64,000 nucleotides of DNA, from the NCBI GenBank assembly GCA_008828725.1, contig MEHQ01002865.1:50381-114380 (forward strand), written 5' to 3'. A program made the position numbers and the translations under genes. The stretch is from Saccharina japonica (Eukaryota; Sar; Phaeophyceae; Laminariales; Laminariaceae). The notes under the pieces were generated by a model. That model searched no databases and was not told where the DNA came from. It worked only from the letters and a program-made list of their open reading frames with translations. Positions 17,800 to 28,963 of the stretch are shown piece after piece; positions within the stretch are counted from its first letter, which is position 1; each line of letters starts with the position of its first letter.

Positions 17800-18305
17800 A
17801 CCGATGGCATTTGTTTTACTGTTTGGATGTGCAACTACGTAACTACTCACTGTCGGCGTACTTTAACTTGTGCTTGTACATACATACATATTGAAACTCG
17901 TGCCGATAGTACACTTTTAGGCTCAATATTTTCTGACCGGCTGTGTTCTTCACGTGAGTAACCACCGGATACTATTAATATTATACCGGTGTATTTGTTT
18001 TTGGACTACCGCATTGGAAGGTTTGGTCGGATTGCGTGAGCGAATGTTTCCGAAGTTCATGTTTCGGGTGAGATATTGACCTCCTCATGTGACGAGCTCA
18101 TAAAATTCTCCTGCACCCCTACCATGGGATGACTCACAATCAGATCTCCCTCCCTGCCCTGCCTCACAAGGCAGATTCTATCCTCCCGGGGGGACTTCCT
18201 GTAGCAATTAGAACCAAAATATGGTGTATATTTAACATAGGGGGATATAACCGCTTTTCGGGGTCCACTAAGGGGTTATAAACACTACGTCCCCGCGAAA
18301 TAGTA

Positions 18306-18420
18306 GTCGTATTACCGGAGACCATAGTAAATAGGACCAAATATTGTTGGTAAAAATGGGTAAACATATAGGTTTTTGTGTGTGCCGTGGGTCCTATTTA
18401 CTACATTAGCCCACCCGTAA
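18306..18420. mobile_element. AGTAAATAGGAC palindromic MITE
   Basis: ACCATAGTAAATAGGACC and AAATATTGTTGGTAAAAATG on the left, GTCCTATTTACTACATTAGC on the right. Similar to 32216-32329. Confidence 0.65.
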
Positions 18421-18610
18421 TAGCAGCGGCAGTAAAACGGCAACGGTAATCATTAGCCTGGAGCTACGCTGTACAGCATAGACCTCTACGTAGCGATAAC
18501 GGTTCTATACATCGCGCACAACATCAGGCAAGCTGCTGAAAATTCTGGGAAATTTCTATAGGGTCGGTATACGTAGCATAATAAACTACCCGAGGGGGGG
18601 CGTGGTGGGG

Positions 18611-18659
18611 AGGGGGGGTGGTGTACTCGTGTCATGCATAACCAACCGTAGTCGTATGG
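18611..18659 (-). mobile_element. C-tailed SINE, minimal 3' fragment
   Basis: G run, GTGTACTCGTGTCATGC and CCGTAGTCGTATGG only; inserted at a G run of the tandem array. Confidence 0.6.
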
Positions 18660-19393
18660 GAGCGCGGTGAAATGTTATATATTTACTATTTTGTTGTTGT
18701 TGTCGTTATCGTTGGCTGTTGATGGCGATAGCGAGGGGACCTGGGGATCTAGCGACAACGGACCTATATATCGCGCATTCATTGATTTGCATACCTGGTA
18801 TATGCGTCGGTGTAGGATCAACGACTGGGTGGGTGGGTGGGTGGATGGAATGCTGTATTTTTTATTATTGTTGTCGTTTTGCTGTTGATAGCGGGTGCAT
18901 ACCGAGGGGGGAGCTGGCGCTCTATTGTAGCAACAACGGACCTATTAACCGCACACAACATCTGGCAAGCTCATGCATTTTTTTTTTTTTTTCGGGGGGT
19001 CGATGTAGGATCAACGGCCGGAGGGGGGGGGGGGGGGCTGGAATGCTGTTTTTGCTATCATTGTTGTCGTGGGCTGTTGATAGCGGTACATAGTACATAG
19101 CGAGGGGAGCTGGCGCATCTAGCGACAACGGACCTATATATTGCCTACAACATCTGGCAAGCTCATGCATTCTGTTTTTTTTTTCTGTGGGTCGGTGTAG
19201 GATAAACAACCGCGGCGGTGGGGGGGGGGGGGGGGAGGGATGTTATGTTTACCTTCATATCGTTGCCGTTGGCTGTTGATATCGGTAAGGGGAGCTGGCG
19301 CATCTAGTGACAACGGACGTATTCATCGCGCACAACATCTGGCAAGCTCATTCATTGACTTTTAAGCATGGCTCGGTGTAAGATAAACAACCA

Positions 19394-19550
19394 GGGGGGG
19401 GGAGGGGGGTACTCATATCGTGCATGGCCGTAGTCGTATGACCATAGACCCTCGCATCCCTACAAGGCCGGGACGGGGCATGTCGGGTTTTCACCGACCA
19501 GGCAACCATTGCTAGCACCAAGCGCGAAGCGCCGTGAGGTGTTTGGCGGA
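19394..19550 (-). mobile_element. C-tailed SINE, 3' fragment
   Basis: G run then TACTCATATCGTGCATGG to CGCCGTGAGGTGTTTGGCGG; inserted at a G run of the tandem array and abutting a second minus copy. Confidence 0.75.
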
Positions 19551-19631
19551 GGGGGGGGGTGTACCCATGTAGTGTATGGCAGTAGTCGTGTGACCATAGA
19601 CCCTCGCATCCCTACAATGCCGGGACGGAGC
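19551..19631 (-). mobile_element. C-tailed SINE, 3' fragment
   Basis: G run then GTACCCATGTAGTGTATGG to GCCGGGACGGAG, next to the preceding minus copy. Confidence 0.7.
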
Positions 19632-20348
19632 CAGCGGTGGACTGCTGTAACTACAATTTTTGTTGCCGTTGGCTGTTGCTAGCGGTAGCCAGGGGAGCTG
19701 TCGGATCTAGCGACAACGGGCCTATACATCGCGCACAATATCTGGCAAGCTCATTCATGCTTGTCTTTTTCTGGGGGGGGGGGGGGGGGGGGTGTTATAC
19801 GTTACTATTATTTTGTTGTCGTTGGCTGTTGCCAGGGGCAGCGAGGGGAGCTGGCGCTCTAGCCGTAACGGACCTATATATAAGTCGCGCTAACAAAATC
19901 TGGCAAGCTTAAAATTCTTGGATGTTTCTGTGGGTCGGCGTAGGATAAACAACCTCGGGGGGGGGGAGGGGGGGTGGAATGTTAATGTTGTATTAACTAT
20001 TGTTGTCGTCGTTGGCTGTTGATAGCGGTAGCGAGGGGAGCTGTTAATAGAGCTCTAGCGACAACGGACCTACATATCGCGCGCAACGTCTGGGTACGTG
20101 AAAGGACAAATAATGTGCTGTGGAGAAGGGAGGTAGGGTGGGGGGGGATGGGGTGGGGTGGGGTGGGGGGGTGAAATGTGGAATGTTATATTTTACTATT
20201 CATTGTTTTCGTTGGTTGTTGGTATATAGCGGTAACGCCGAGGGCGTTTCTTGCCGATGCTGTCGGTGAATAAGCCATCACCCCTATGGGGCAATCAGGA
20301 CCCATCACATACACAAAAACCTATATACTATTAAGGCAGTATTTTTAC

Positions 20349-20457
20349 TATTGCGGAGGACCATAGTAAATAGGACGTACGGCACTCACAAAAACCCATA
20401 TATTTACCTGATTTTAATAACCATATTTGGTCCTATTTACTATGGTCCACCGTATTA
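20349..20457. mobile_element. AGTAAATAGGAC palindromic MITE
   Basis: TTGCGGAGGACCATAGTAAA on the left and TTTACTATGGTCCACCG on the right are inverted copies; the interior has CCTGATTTTAATAACCATAT. Confidence 0.75.
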
Positions 20458-20459
20458 AG

Positions 20460-21420
20460 CATTACGTAATGGTCCTGTTTACTGTTTTCAACCCACCCAT
20501 CCGTCGATTGAATTCGGGACACACTACTGGCTGCATGCACGTAGAACAATATTATTCTCCGATGTACTTGCACATATCATACCATACCACTACGTACTGT
20601 TATTTTTTTTGTTGTTGGGACAGCACAGCAATACGTACGAGTAGTACGTACGAAGTATTTACGTAACGGAATGATAGTGATATCGACGACAAAAAAAAGT
20701 CGGTCCAACTTTTTGCGATGATGACGCTGATGATGCTGATGATGACAACGATGATGATGACAACGATGATGACGATGATAGATAGATCAAGTGATTACGA
20801 CGATGACGATGACAGGCAACTTTATTTGCAGTGATGAAAACGAACCTGTCAAGATTTGTTTTTATAACCTTAAAACCCTATCGAAATAGCTTCTCACGTG
20901 CCAAGGGTACCCAGGTATTATCCTCGGTTTACCTCTACAGCAGTACAGCAGTAGTAGTAGCGGCTACCACTCTTCTTGTGCACCCCCCCTTGTTTGCACA
21001 CCCTTCCCCTGACAATCAATCTGCCGCGTGTGTTTTATTTCTCTTTTTTGAGTTTAGACGCGTGCTAAGATAGAGGACAAGCATTTTTTGGCTGATTTTT
21101 TTTTTCTCTGAACGACGGGGGTTTCTTAACCCAAAATCGTCAGAATTTCATTTTTGTGTCGAAATTTTTTTTTAGTTTATGCCACGGGGGGGGGGGGGGG
21201 GGGGGGGGGGGGTTCGTCGTGTACGTATGGATAGCACTTCTATTCCCCTCCAAAATAAGCTTTTGGCTTACTAATAGTATAGAGCTCCTCAAGTGACCAA
21301 CCTCAGAAGGCAGAAAAAAACACGTGGTGCACCTTTACCGTACGTAGCATGCGTCGGAGGTATATACGTGTCCACGTAGCACATTTTGATTTGAAAAAAA
21401 ATGTTTCCGACTACACAAGG
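20460..21420. other. Gene-free spacer
   Basis: It contains a degenerate GATGATGAC stretch (20715-20815), a G run of about 30 at 21183-21212 and, at 21280-21360, a repeat also present near 22050, 27270 and 49.7 kb (GTGCACCTTTACCG). No gene is supported. Confidence 0.5.
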
Positions 21421-21424
21421 GCGT

Positions 21425-21660
21425 AAAAAAAAAACACACACACACACACACACACCACACTCGTAGGAAGGTCAGAATGAAAAACAAACCGAATGGCTGT
21501 GATCACAGGACGAAATGAGCGAAAACCATTTTTTTTCGTTTTTTGTTCCCTTTTTTTAACTTGGTTTTAGAGACCCCCCCTATTTTTTTTTCGCTGGTGG
21601 GGTGGGGGTAATTAAAAAAAAAGATGACTTATTGTTTCCTGGGATCACAACGGTCCGGTT
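21425..21660. mobile_element. Foldback element, diverged copy (see 59230)
   Basis: GGAAGGTCAGAATGAAAAAC, CTGTGATCACAGGACGAAAT and TTAGAGACCCCCCCTATTT match the hairpin at 59230-59590; the right arm is strongly diverged. Confidence 0.6.
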
Positions 21661-21774
21661 CTTCCCTCCAATATAGGGGGGGGGAGTAGTGGGGTGTCTG
21701 GGATTCAGATCCGCGCATACCCTTGGACTACCAGATACATTTTGCATCCAAACTATTGTATGTGTGGCATCTTA

Positions 21775-21980
21775 CTGTTTGCAAGCCATTTGATGGCATA
21801 TATATTGTTGTTTGCAAGCCCGTTTGATGGCATGTGTATTGTTATTTGCAAGGCCAATTGATGGGCATATGTGTTACTATTTGCAAGCCCATTTGATGGG
21901 CGTACGTACGTATTATTTGTTTGCAGGCCCATTTGATGGGTATACCAGGTATGTACTATCGTTTTGCAAAGCCTGTTCGA
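21775..21980. repeat. ~35 bp tandem repeat with CCCATTTGATGGG palindrome
   Basis: Six units of TTTGCAAGCCCATTTGATGG plus a variable TA-rich spacer. Unit five carries TACCAGGTA at 21943-21951. Confidence 0.75.
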
Positions 21981-22262
21981 TCTCCTCGTGTACCGGGGCT
22001 CAGATCACCGTATTGATCTACGTACGTACTGTAAGTAAGCCGGTGACGCACGCTACGGTAAAGGTGCACCGTGTTAATAAGGTTTTGCCTTCTAAGGGTG
22101 GTTACTCATTAAGAAACTCTTATACCTCCCCCCAAAACAAATTTTGGAGGCAAGCAAAAGTGCTTCGTGCCCGATTGCACAGATCCCAACGGCTCGAGCA
22201 TAAAATGAAAAATAGTGCAACACCAAAAAAAAAAATCCGACGATTGTGGCACATTAACCCCC

Positions 22263-22340
22263 CTTAAGGTCTTAGTCCGTTGGGCTACTGGTAAAATGTT
22301 AACCAATCGCCTACCCGAACTAAGCCTTATAACACTCTCC
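22263..22340 (-). mobile_element. Fragment of tRNA-headed hairpin element
   Basis: GTCTTAGTCCGTTGGGCTAC to CGAACTAAGCCTTATAAC matches the part of the element at 22565-22640 that contains the A-box-like region. Confidence 0.65.
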
Positions 22341-22489
22341 CCCCCTGGACCGGCGGGATATATTCAGAGGACAGACCGGATATACGGGTCGTCGTGTCAA
22401 AGCCAATTGGCCTCGCGGTTCCAATGTTATGGGGACCCAGAGAGAGTATTTTTCAGGTTCTTGACATGAGGAAATTCGCTTTTCTTTAA

Positions 22490-23122
22490 AAAATGTTTTC
22501 ATGGTGGAGGTGAGATTCGAACTCACGGCCAGCAACTCATGTCCTGCCGACGACGCCATATGTTGAGGTCTTAGTCTGTTGGGCTACTGGTAAAAGGTTA
22601 ACCGATCGTCTACCCGAACTAAGCCTTATAACAACTAGACATACATGTTGACATGATCGCATCAACAAGAGGAAGACGTTCGTGACACTTGTTTTGATTT
22701 GCAAGCCGTGAGGGGCTGTTATAAGAAACGCCTCCCAAAGTACTAAAACAATATATGGAGCAATTTTGGCACCTTAGGGGAACATTTACTCTTCACGGGA
22801 ATCATTTTTTGCGCTTTGGTTTTTGAGAGAAAAAAACGGCATTTGGCAGGGTTGTGGGCAACAATAAAACAAAAAAACAAATATTTCGTGTGTGAGGGGC
22901 GTTCAAAGTTGCCGAAAAAATCTGAAAAAAAATACAAAAATGTCCCTAAAGAACGGAAAAATAATGATTAAAAAAAAAAAGTCCAGCAATCAGTTTTTTC
23001 GTAGTGTCATGGCGCACAACCCTGCCAAGTTTCGTTGTCCAACTCTCAAAAACCAAAGCGCAAGACCTTGCGAAGGTGCAAAGCTCTGGCTGTCGCTGGA
23101 ACCAGCTCGTATATATACTCAC
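22490..23122 (-). mobile_element. tRNA-headed hairpin element, full copy
   Basis: The minus strand reads a hairpin body (GCGCTTTGGTTTT arms with CAACCCTGCCAA) followed by a tRNA-like segment with GTGAGTTCGAATCTCACC as B-box. A second copy lies at 62603-63272 in opposite orientation, with only small differences. Confidence 0.8.
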
Positions 23123-23123
23123 T

Positions 23124-23300
23124 TAGGGTAACACTGGTCCCCCGTTTTTGGGGACAGCCTACTTAGGATTAGTGAGGGACACGTTTTTTCAGTTCTGAAT
23201 GGGTTAAGCCCTTAAGAACTGGTCCCACACATTTGGGGACAAACTACCTTGGAATTAGTGCGGAATGCTTTTTTTTTTTTTCAGTTGTGAATGGGTTGAG
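23124..23300. mobile_element. Two TTAA-CCC MITEs sharing one TTAA
   Basis: The first copy ends CAGTTCTGAATGGGTTAA at 23216, and the second starts with that TTAA (TTAAGCCCTTAAGAACTGG) and ends near 23298 with GAATGGGTTGAG. The interiors share GGAATTAGTG. Confidence 0.6.
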
Positions 23301-23619
23301 GAGCCCCCGTTTCAGCCAAAAAAAGGGCCATTTTTATCGTAGCACGCGTCCGATTCTTAGGCGGGGTATGGAGCTCATCACTTATTATTGATTGAGGCGC
23401 ACACAAAAAAACGTAGTAGGTTTGCTATATATACCCGCTGCCGTAGTCCCCGTCAATATACCGGGTCGCGCGCGCGCCCCTGTAACGTCGGCATTACCGT
23501 CGTCGCCTCGAGCGTCGGGGGAGCCGCCGCCCAACGCGAGCTAGATATTTAGCTCGTACTGCAGGCGGGCGTTTTTTTTTTCTTCGTATTTTGGCTATTA
23601 AACGCGTTAGTTTTCTGTC

Positions 23620-25290
23620 TTTTGGTTACTGTGAGAGCGGCCGTTTCCTGTTTTCTGAAAAAGGCGGTCGTTTCCTGTTTTCTGGTTACGGAAAAAGGCG
23701 GTCGTTTCCCGTCTTCTGTCGTTTCTTGTAAGTCTTCTGATTAGAATGAGAGCGGTCGTTTCCTGTCTTTCTCTTCCGGTGTCCGATGAAAAAAGCGGTC
23801 GTTTCCTGGTCTTTCTACAGTAGATACCGGTGAAAGCGGTGAGTGTTTGTGTGAGTGTGTCTTCCGGTTACTGAAGGCGACCGGTTTTTTTTTATGTCTT
23901 CTGGTTGCTGCTGAAAGTTCTCGTTTCCTGTCTTCTGGCTACTGAAAGGGCTCGATTCCTGTCTTCTGGTTGCTGATGAAAGCAGTCGCTTCCTGTGTCT
24001 TCTCTTGTTACTGAAGAAGGTCGTTTCTTGTGTCTTCTCTTGTTACTGAAGAAAGTCGTTGTTCCCTGTGTCTTCTAGCTACTGAGAGGCGGTCGTTTCC
24101 TGTCTCTTTCTTCTGGCTACTGAGAGCGATCGTGTCATGTCTTCTGGTTGCCGATGAAAGCGGTCGTTTCCTGTCTCCTGCTGGTTTCTGAGAGCGGTCG
24201 TTTCTTGTCTCCTGCTGGTTACTGAAGCCGGTCGTTTCCTGTCTCATGGTTGCTGGTGAAGTGGTCGTTTCCTGTCTCATGGTTACTGTGAGAACAGTTA
24301 TTTACTGTCTTCTGGTTGTTGATGAAAGCGGGTATTTCCACAAGCGCGATCAACCAAACAATGCCCGTTGCTGCTGCATGTAAGCTACGTACGTACTCAG
24401 CCAAATAATATGAAATAATATGAACCATAACGCCGAATTCTCTCTATAACAACAAACTGCAGATTATCCTTATATCGGTTCCCGATCCCGAATAATCTTT
24501 TCCTTTCCTGTCTTCTTCTGTGTACAGAAGGCAGCCGTTTTCTTGTGTTTTCTGGATACTGAAGACGGTCGTTCCCTGTGTCTTCTCGTTGCCGAAAGCG
24601 ATCGTTTCGTGTCTTCTGTTTGCTGAAGGCAGTTCAATTTATACGTCTTCTGGTCACTGAAGACATCTTGTGCCTTCTGGTTACCGAAAGTGGAGTGCTC
24701 GTTTTCCTGTCTTCTAGTTGCTGATAAAAGCGGTCGTTTATTGTCGTCCAGTTCTTGAAGGCGGTCGTTTCCTGCCTTATGGTTTTTCGCAGGCGGTCGT
24801 TTTCCGTGTCTTCTGGTCACTGAGAGGTGGCCGTTTCCTGCGTCTTCTGGTTACTGAAAGTTTTCGTTTCCTTGTCTTAAGGTTACTCAAGGCGATCGTT
24901 TCTTGTCTTTCGGTTCCTGAAAGCGGTCGTTTCCTTGTCTTAAAGTTTCTGCAGGCAGTCGATTCCCGTGTCTTATGGTTACTGAGAGGCGGTTGGTTTC
25001 CTGTCATTCTGGTTTCTGATGAAATCGGTTGTTTCCCTGTGCCTTCTGGTTGCAAGGCGGTCGTTTTTTTGTGTCCTTCTGGTTACTGAAAACGCTCGTT
25101 TCCTGCGCCTTCTGGTTATTGAGAGGCGGTCGTTTCCTGTCTTTCTTCTGGCTACTGAGAGCGATCGTTTCTTGTCTTTTGGTTACTGCTGAAGGCGGTC
25201 GTTTCCTATCTTCCTGCTTACTGAAAGCGGCCGTTTCCTGTCTTCTGGTGATTCAAGGCGGTCGTTTCCTGCCTCCCTCCTCAGATAGAT
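23620..25290. repeat. ~32 bp minisatellite, about 50 units
   Basis: Unit core GCGGTCGTTTCCTGTCTTCT followed by GGTTACTGAAA. Units vary between about 28 and 38 bases, and a 100-base gap near 24340-24480 lacks the motif. On the minus strand it gives Arg/Lys/Thr/Glu-rich open stretches, but the period is not a multiple of three and no start or splice context supports translation. Confidence 0.9.
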
Positions 25291-25490
25291 CATCTGTAGA
25301 CCATCTAGATCCTGAGACAGATCGTGATGAGATGGTATGCAGGGTCTGTACAGGTGCGGACCCTACCCAGGAAACAATGTCCTACTCGTACGTAGATCAT
25401 GCAGGTTATTGGGCTCCCACTCGGCAACAGGAGCTAAGATCCTACATGTCCTACGGATCAGGAACATATCTGCCTTGAAAGGTCTACTGC
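25280..25490. repeat. Dispersed GATCATACA-type element without expansion
   Basis: AGATAGATCATCTGTAGACC, CTACCCAGGAAACAATGTCC, GCAGGTTATTGGGCTCCC and CGGCAACAGGAGCTAAGATC parallel 42672-43100, but the 9 bp tandem core is absent. Confidence 0.65.
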
Positions 25491-25584
25491 TTATAGATAA
25501 TGAAGTGAGAAGTCCATATCATCAAAGTGGTAATCGACTATCTGTTTGAGGTTGTTCAGGCTTAAAATACACTCCCCCCCCCCC

Positions 25585-25700
25585 GCAAGCAATGTCTGCC
25601 TGGTTGGTGAAAACCCAACGTGCTCCGTCCCGGCATTGTAGGGATGCGAGGGTCTATGGTCATACAACTACGGCCATGCACGACATGAGTACACCCCCCC
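25585..25700 (+). mobile_element. C-tailed SINE, 3' fragment
   Basis: It starts at GCAAGCAATGTCTGCC directly behind a C run and ends ACATGAGTACACCCCCCC. Confidence 0.75.
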
Positions 25701-25745
25701 GCGCGCCCGGCTTTACCCCCCCTATTTTTGGGTCCGGTCGCGAAG

Positions 25746-25796
25746 TGTATGTGGTGCGCTTCCCCGTCCACGGCTTCCTTCTACCGTACCAGCCAG
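25746..25796 (+). CDS. Candidate small exon (unrecognised)
   Basis: Between a pyrimidine-rich stretch and a consensus donor GTACGT, the frame reads VYVVRFPVHGFLLPYQP. The SINE poly-C tail at 25694 lies just upstream in sense orientation. The left border is uncertain, and no neighbouring exon is firmly linked. It could equally be chance. Confidence 0.22.
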
Positions 25797-25940
25797 GTAC
25801 GTCTTACCGTGTTTCCTTGAAGTCGGGATGAGGCGTTCGTGACGCCTTCTTGAGATTTTTTGTGATTTTTTTTTCCTATTCCTACGGACCCTCGTGTGAT
25901 CAGTCCTAAGCAGGGTGTGTCTCTTTGCCCCCCCCCCCCC

Positions 25941-26215
25941 AATTTAACTCATTGAAACTGCCATTCATATGCAAGTCCGCCGCACAAGCGGTTCTTAGTA
26001 CGAAATCATATGTAGGATGCAGCTCTTACCCTTCATGTGACTCTCGCCCAACACCTCACGGTGCATCGCAAAGCTTGGTGCTAATAGCAATGTCTGCCTG
26101 GTCTCGGTGAAAACCCGACATGCTCCGTCACGGCATTGTGGGGATGCGAGTGTCTATGGTCACACTACTATGGCCATGCATGAAAATCAAGTACACCCCG
26201 CCCACCCCCCTCCCC
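25941..26215 (+). mobile_element. C-tailed SINE, 5'-truncated
   Basis: It starts at AATTTAACTCATTGAAACTG directly behind a C run (25929-25940) and ends AAATCAAGTACACCCCG. It abuts the next copy within 15 bases. Confidence 0.8.
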
Positions 26216-26228
26216 TCCCCTCGACGAT

Positions 26229-26632
26229 GGCGGTCGGGTTGGATCATCTGTGCGGGGGGGGAGAACCTTTACTCCGCACAAGGGAAATTATCGCATCACG
26301 TAGTGTGCATATGGTAAGGCACTTACGAGGCAGATACATGGTAATACCCATTGCTGTCTCTGGAAGTGGCCACACCAGAAACCGAATCGATTCGTTGGAG
26401 GCTGTCGCCCGTATGCAACTCCGCCTCACAAGCAGTTCTTAGTAGGATGCAGCTCATTTTTCAAGCGACTCTCGCCCCAACACCTCACGGCGCATCGCAA
26501 AGCTTGGTGCAAGCAGCAATGTCTGCCTGGTCTCGGTGAAAACCCGACGTGCTCCGTCCCGGCATTGTAGGGATGCGAGGGTCTATGGTCATACGACCAC
26601 GGCCATGCATGAATACCGAGTACACCCCCCCC
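26229..26632 (+). mobile_element. C-tailed SINE, near full length (~400 bp)
   Basis: It starts at GGCGGTCGGGTTGGATCATC and ends ATACCGAGTACACCCCCC. With 28567-28959 it defines the family: a 5' GGAGAACCTTTGCTCCGCAC hairpin, a middle with GGCACAC-type sequence, and a 3' hairpin GGGATGCGAGGGTCTATGG. No clear tRNA A/B boxes are present. Confidence 0.8.
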
Positions 26633-26664
26633 ACGTGTTTTCCTTTTGTTGTCGGGGCGCGCAG

Positions 26665-26737
26665 TTGCGTCAAGTAGTTTTGTATTTTCGCAAGATCCGG
26701 CGCGGTTTGCCCCCAATTGGCGCCTGCTACGATGGAG
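26665..26737 (+). CDS. Candidate small exon (unrecognised)
   Basis: A good acceptor (TTTTCCTTTTGTTGTC then GCGCGCAG) follows the SINE poly-C tail, and GAG-GTATAC is a possible donor. Two frames are open: one reads LRQVVLYFRKIRRGLPPIGA, the other contains DPARFAPNWRLLRW and would be in phase with 25746-25796. The link is speculative. Confidence 0.2.
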
Positions 26738-26915
26738 GTATACCTTAATTTGGCTTCTACGGTATAGATATACCTTAATTTGTCTTCTGCGGTAGATGTA
26801 TACCTTAATATGTCTGATACGGTAGATGTATACCTTAATTTGGCTGCTACGGTATAGTTATACCTTAATTTGGCTGCTACGGTAGAGGTATACCGGTACC
26901 TTAATTTGTCTTAAC
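26738..26915. repeat. 30 bp tandem repeat, about five units
   Basis: Units of TACCTTAATTTGGCTGCTAC plus GGTAGATGTA, exactly 30 bases apart. Confidence 0.85.
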
Positions 26916-26999
26916 CTAAAATCGTCGGACTTTCTTCCTCGTGTTGCATGGGATTGATTGCTCATCGGTTTATCGTAGCACTTTTATTTTCCTCCAACA

Positions 27000-27345
27000 T
27001 CAGTCGTTGGGGTGAGGTATAAGAGGACAGGGTATCCCTAGCGAGGTCAGCCTATGGAACGGGTACTCGTTGGTACTCACGTGTGTTGTTTGCGTAGAGA
27101 CAGAAGAAGAGCAGTATATTCCGTTTGCGTGATGAACGACTGAGACAAAAGGGAAAGAGGGCATCTGGGAACCGCCCTGGTTCCCATCTGAGATACGCCT
27201 TCCAAGTAATACCAATACGATCCAAATACCTGATACCAGGTATTTACCAAACGTACCGTAACAGCTCCTCAAGGGGCTGCCCTCAGAAGGCAAAACCTGA
27301 TTAACACGGTGCACCTTTACCATACGAGTAGCTTGCGTCAATTAT
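27000..27345. repeat. Dispersed repeat (GTGAGTACC / GTGCACCTTTACC ends)
   Basis: The left part matches 1990-2075 in reverse. The right part (CTCAGAAGGCAAAACC, GGTGCACCTTTACC) matches 21280-21350, 22035-22110 and 49700-49780. It may be one MITE family with terminal conservation only. Confidence 0.5.
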
Positions 27346-27677
27346 CGGTTCGGCAGAAACGTCCATGTTTTTATCAAAATATCACGCTGTTTGCTTTTGG
27401 TGGTCTGGATTTTTCTGTTACACGAGTGAGTATCGTTAGGATCAAAATGGGTTTGCTTGTGGACAACTCAAGCTACTAAAAAATCAAATAATAATGATAT
27501 GAATAATAATGCTGTTATAAATGGTGCTTCGTCCGCCCTTTTTTTCGTACGGTAGGGTAGGGTGATATAAATATATACCTGCAATTTTCTGACGCTCTTT
27601 TAACTCGAGGAAGTCTACATCTCACCCCCAATCAATGGCTTTAAGAACAAACCGTACGGCATGCCTGTGCACGCGTA

Positions 27678-28350
27678 CCGTATATCACCCGGGTGATAAG
27701 AGAAATTTCTGTACCGTATATATCACACGGGTGATAAGATAAAGGTCTATACCGTGTCACCCTGGGTGATAAGATAAAGGTCTATACCGTGTCACCCTGG
27801 GTGATAAGATAAAGGTCTATACCGTATGTATCACACGGGTGATAAGATAAAGGTCTATACCGTATGTATCACACGGGTGATAAGATAAAGGTCTATACCG
27901 TATGTATCACACGGGTGATAATGTAAAGGTCTATACCGTAATATAACACGGGTGATAAGATACAGATATATACCGCATATATCACACGGGTGATAAGATA
28001 AAGGTCTATACCGTATATATCACACGGGTGAAAATATAAAGATCTACACCGTATGTATCACACGGGTGATAAGATAAAGGTATGTACCGTATGTATCACA
28101 CGGGTGATGATATAAAGGTCTATACCGTGTATATCACACGGGCGATAAGATAAAGGTCTATACCGTGTATACCACACGGGTGATAATGTAAAGGTCCATA
28201 CCTAGTATATCACACCGGTGACAAGAAAAAAGGTATATACCGTGTATATCACACGGGTGATAAGATAAAGGTCTATACCGTATATATCACACGGGGGTGA
28301 TAAGATAAAGGTCTACCTGGTATACCGTATCACACGGGGGTGATGAGATA
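27678..28350. repeat. ~37 bp palindromic satellite, about 18 units
   Basis: Each unit has GGTCTATACCGTATA, TATCACACGGGTGATA and AGATAAA. TATCA-TGATA and GGT-ACC are both inverted repeats. Spacing is nearly constant. The same satellite lies at 39218-39600. Confidence 0.92.
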
Positions 28351-28566
28351 GCACACCCCCGTCGTCTACACGATGCGTCTATGGAAAGGCCTCGACCAGA
28401 TTTTTCGGAAGCCACCGTTTTTTGTTGTGTCTGCCCCCCCCCCTATAAATATATGTAGGTTGGGTTGGCGTCGGTTGGCAACGACGCTGTAAAACACGCC
28501 ACTCGCTGCGTGAGCTAGACAACCAGGGTGCCGTTTTTTTTTTTTTCTTTGGCGGTTACCAAAGCT

Positions 28567-28959
28567 GGCGGTCGAGTAGATCATTTGTGCGGGGTGGAGA
28601 ACCTTTGCTCCGCACAAGGGGAATGGTTGTATCACGTAGTGTTAATATGGTAAGGCATCCGCGAGGCAGTTACATAGTAAAACCCATTGCTGTCTCCGGA
28701 AGTGGCCACACCAGAAATTAAATTAACTCATTGAAGCTGTCGTCCATATGCAAGTCCGCCTCAGAGGCGGTTCTTAGCAGGATGCAGCTCACCCTCCATG
28801 CGACTCGCCCAATACCTCACGGCGCTTCGCGCTTGGTGCAAGCAATGTCTGCCTGGTTGGTGAAAACCCAACGTGCTCCGTCCCGGCATTGTAGGGATGC
28901 GAGGGTCTATGGTCATATGACTACGGCCGTGCACGACATGAGTACACCCCCCCTCCCCC
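28567..28959 (+). mobile_element. C-tailed SINE, near full length
   Basis: It starts at GGCGGTCGAGTAGATCATTT and ends GACATGAGTACACCCCCCC plus CTCCCCC. A truncated LINE begins directly behind the tail. Confidence 0.82.
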
Positions 28960-28963
28960 GCAT

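Larger units (their letters stand above)
18470..20245. repeat. G-rich ~150-200 bp tandem array, about nine units
   Basis: Each unit contains TTGTCGTTGGCTGTTGATAG, GCGAGGGGAGCTGGCGC, AGCGACAACGGACCTATA, ACATCTGGCAAGCTC, TGGGTCGGTGTAGGATAAAC and a G run of 7-18. Units vary in length because of the G runs, and C-tailed SINE fragments interrupt the array at 18611-18659 and 19394-19630. Confidence 0.85.

Noticed and set aside
23620-25290. Repeat-encoded basic protein on the minus strand
   Set aside because: Unit length varies and is not a multiple of three; frames shift from unit to unit.
27678-28350. CRISPR-like array
   Set aside because: Regular short palindromic units, but the spacers are not unique, the host is eukaryotic and no cas genes are present.
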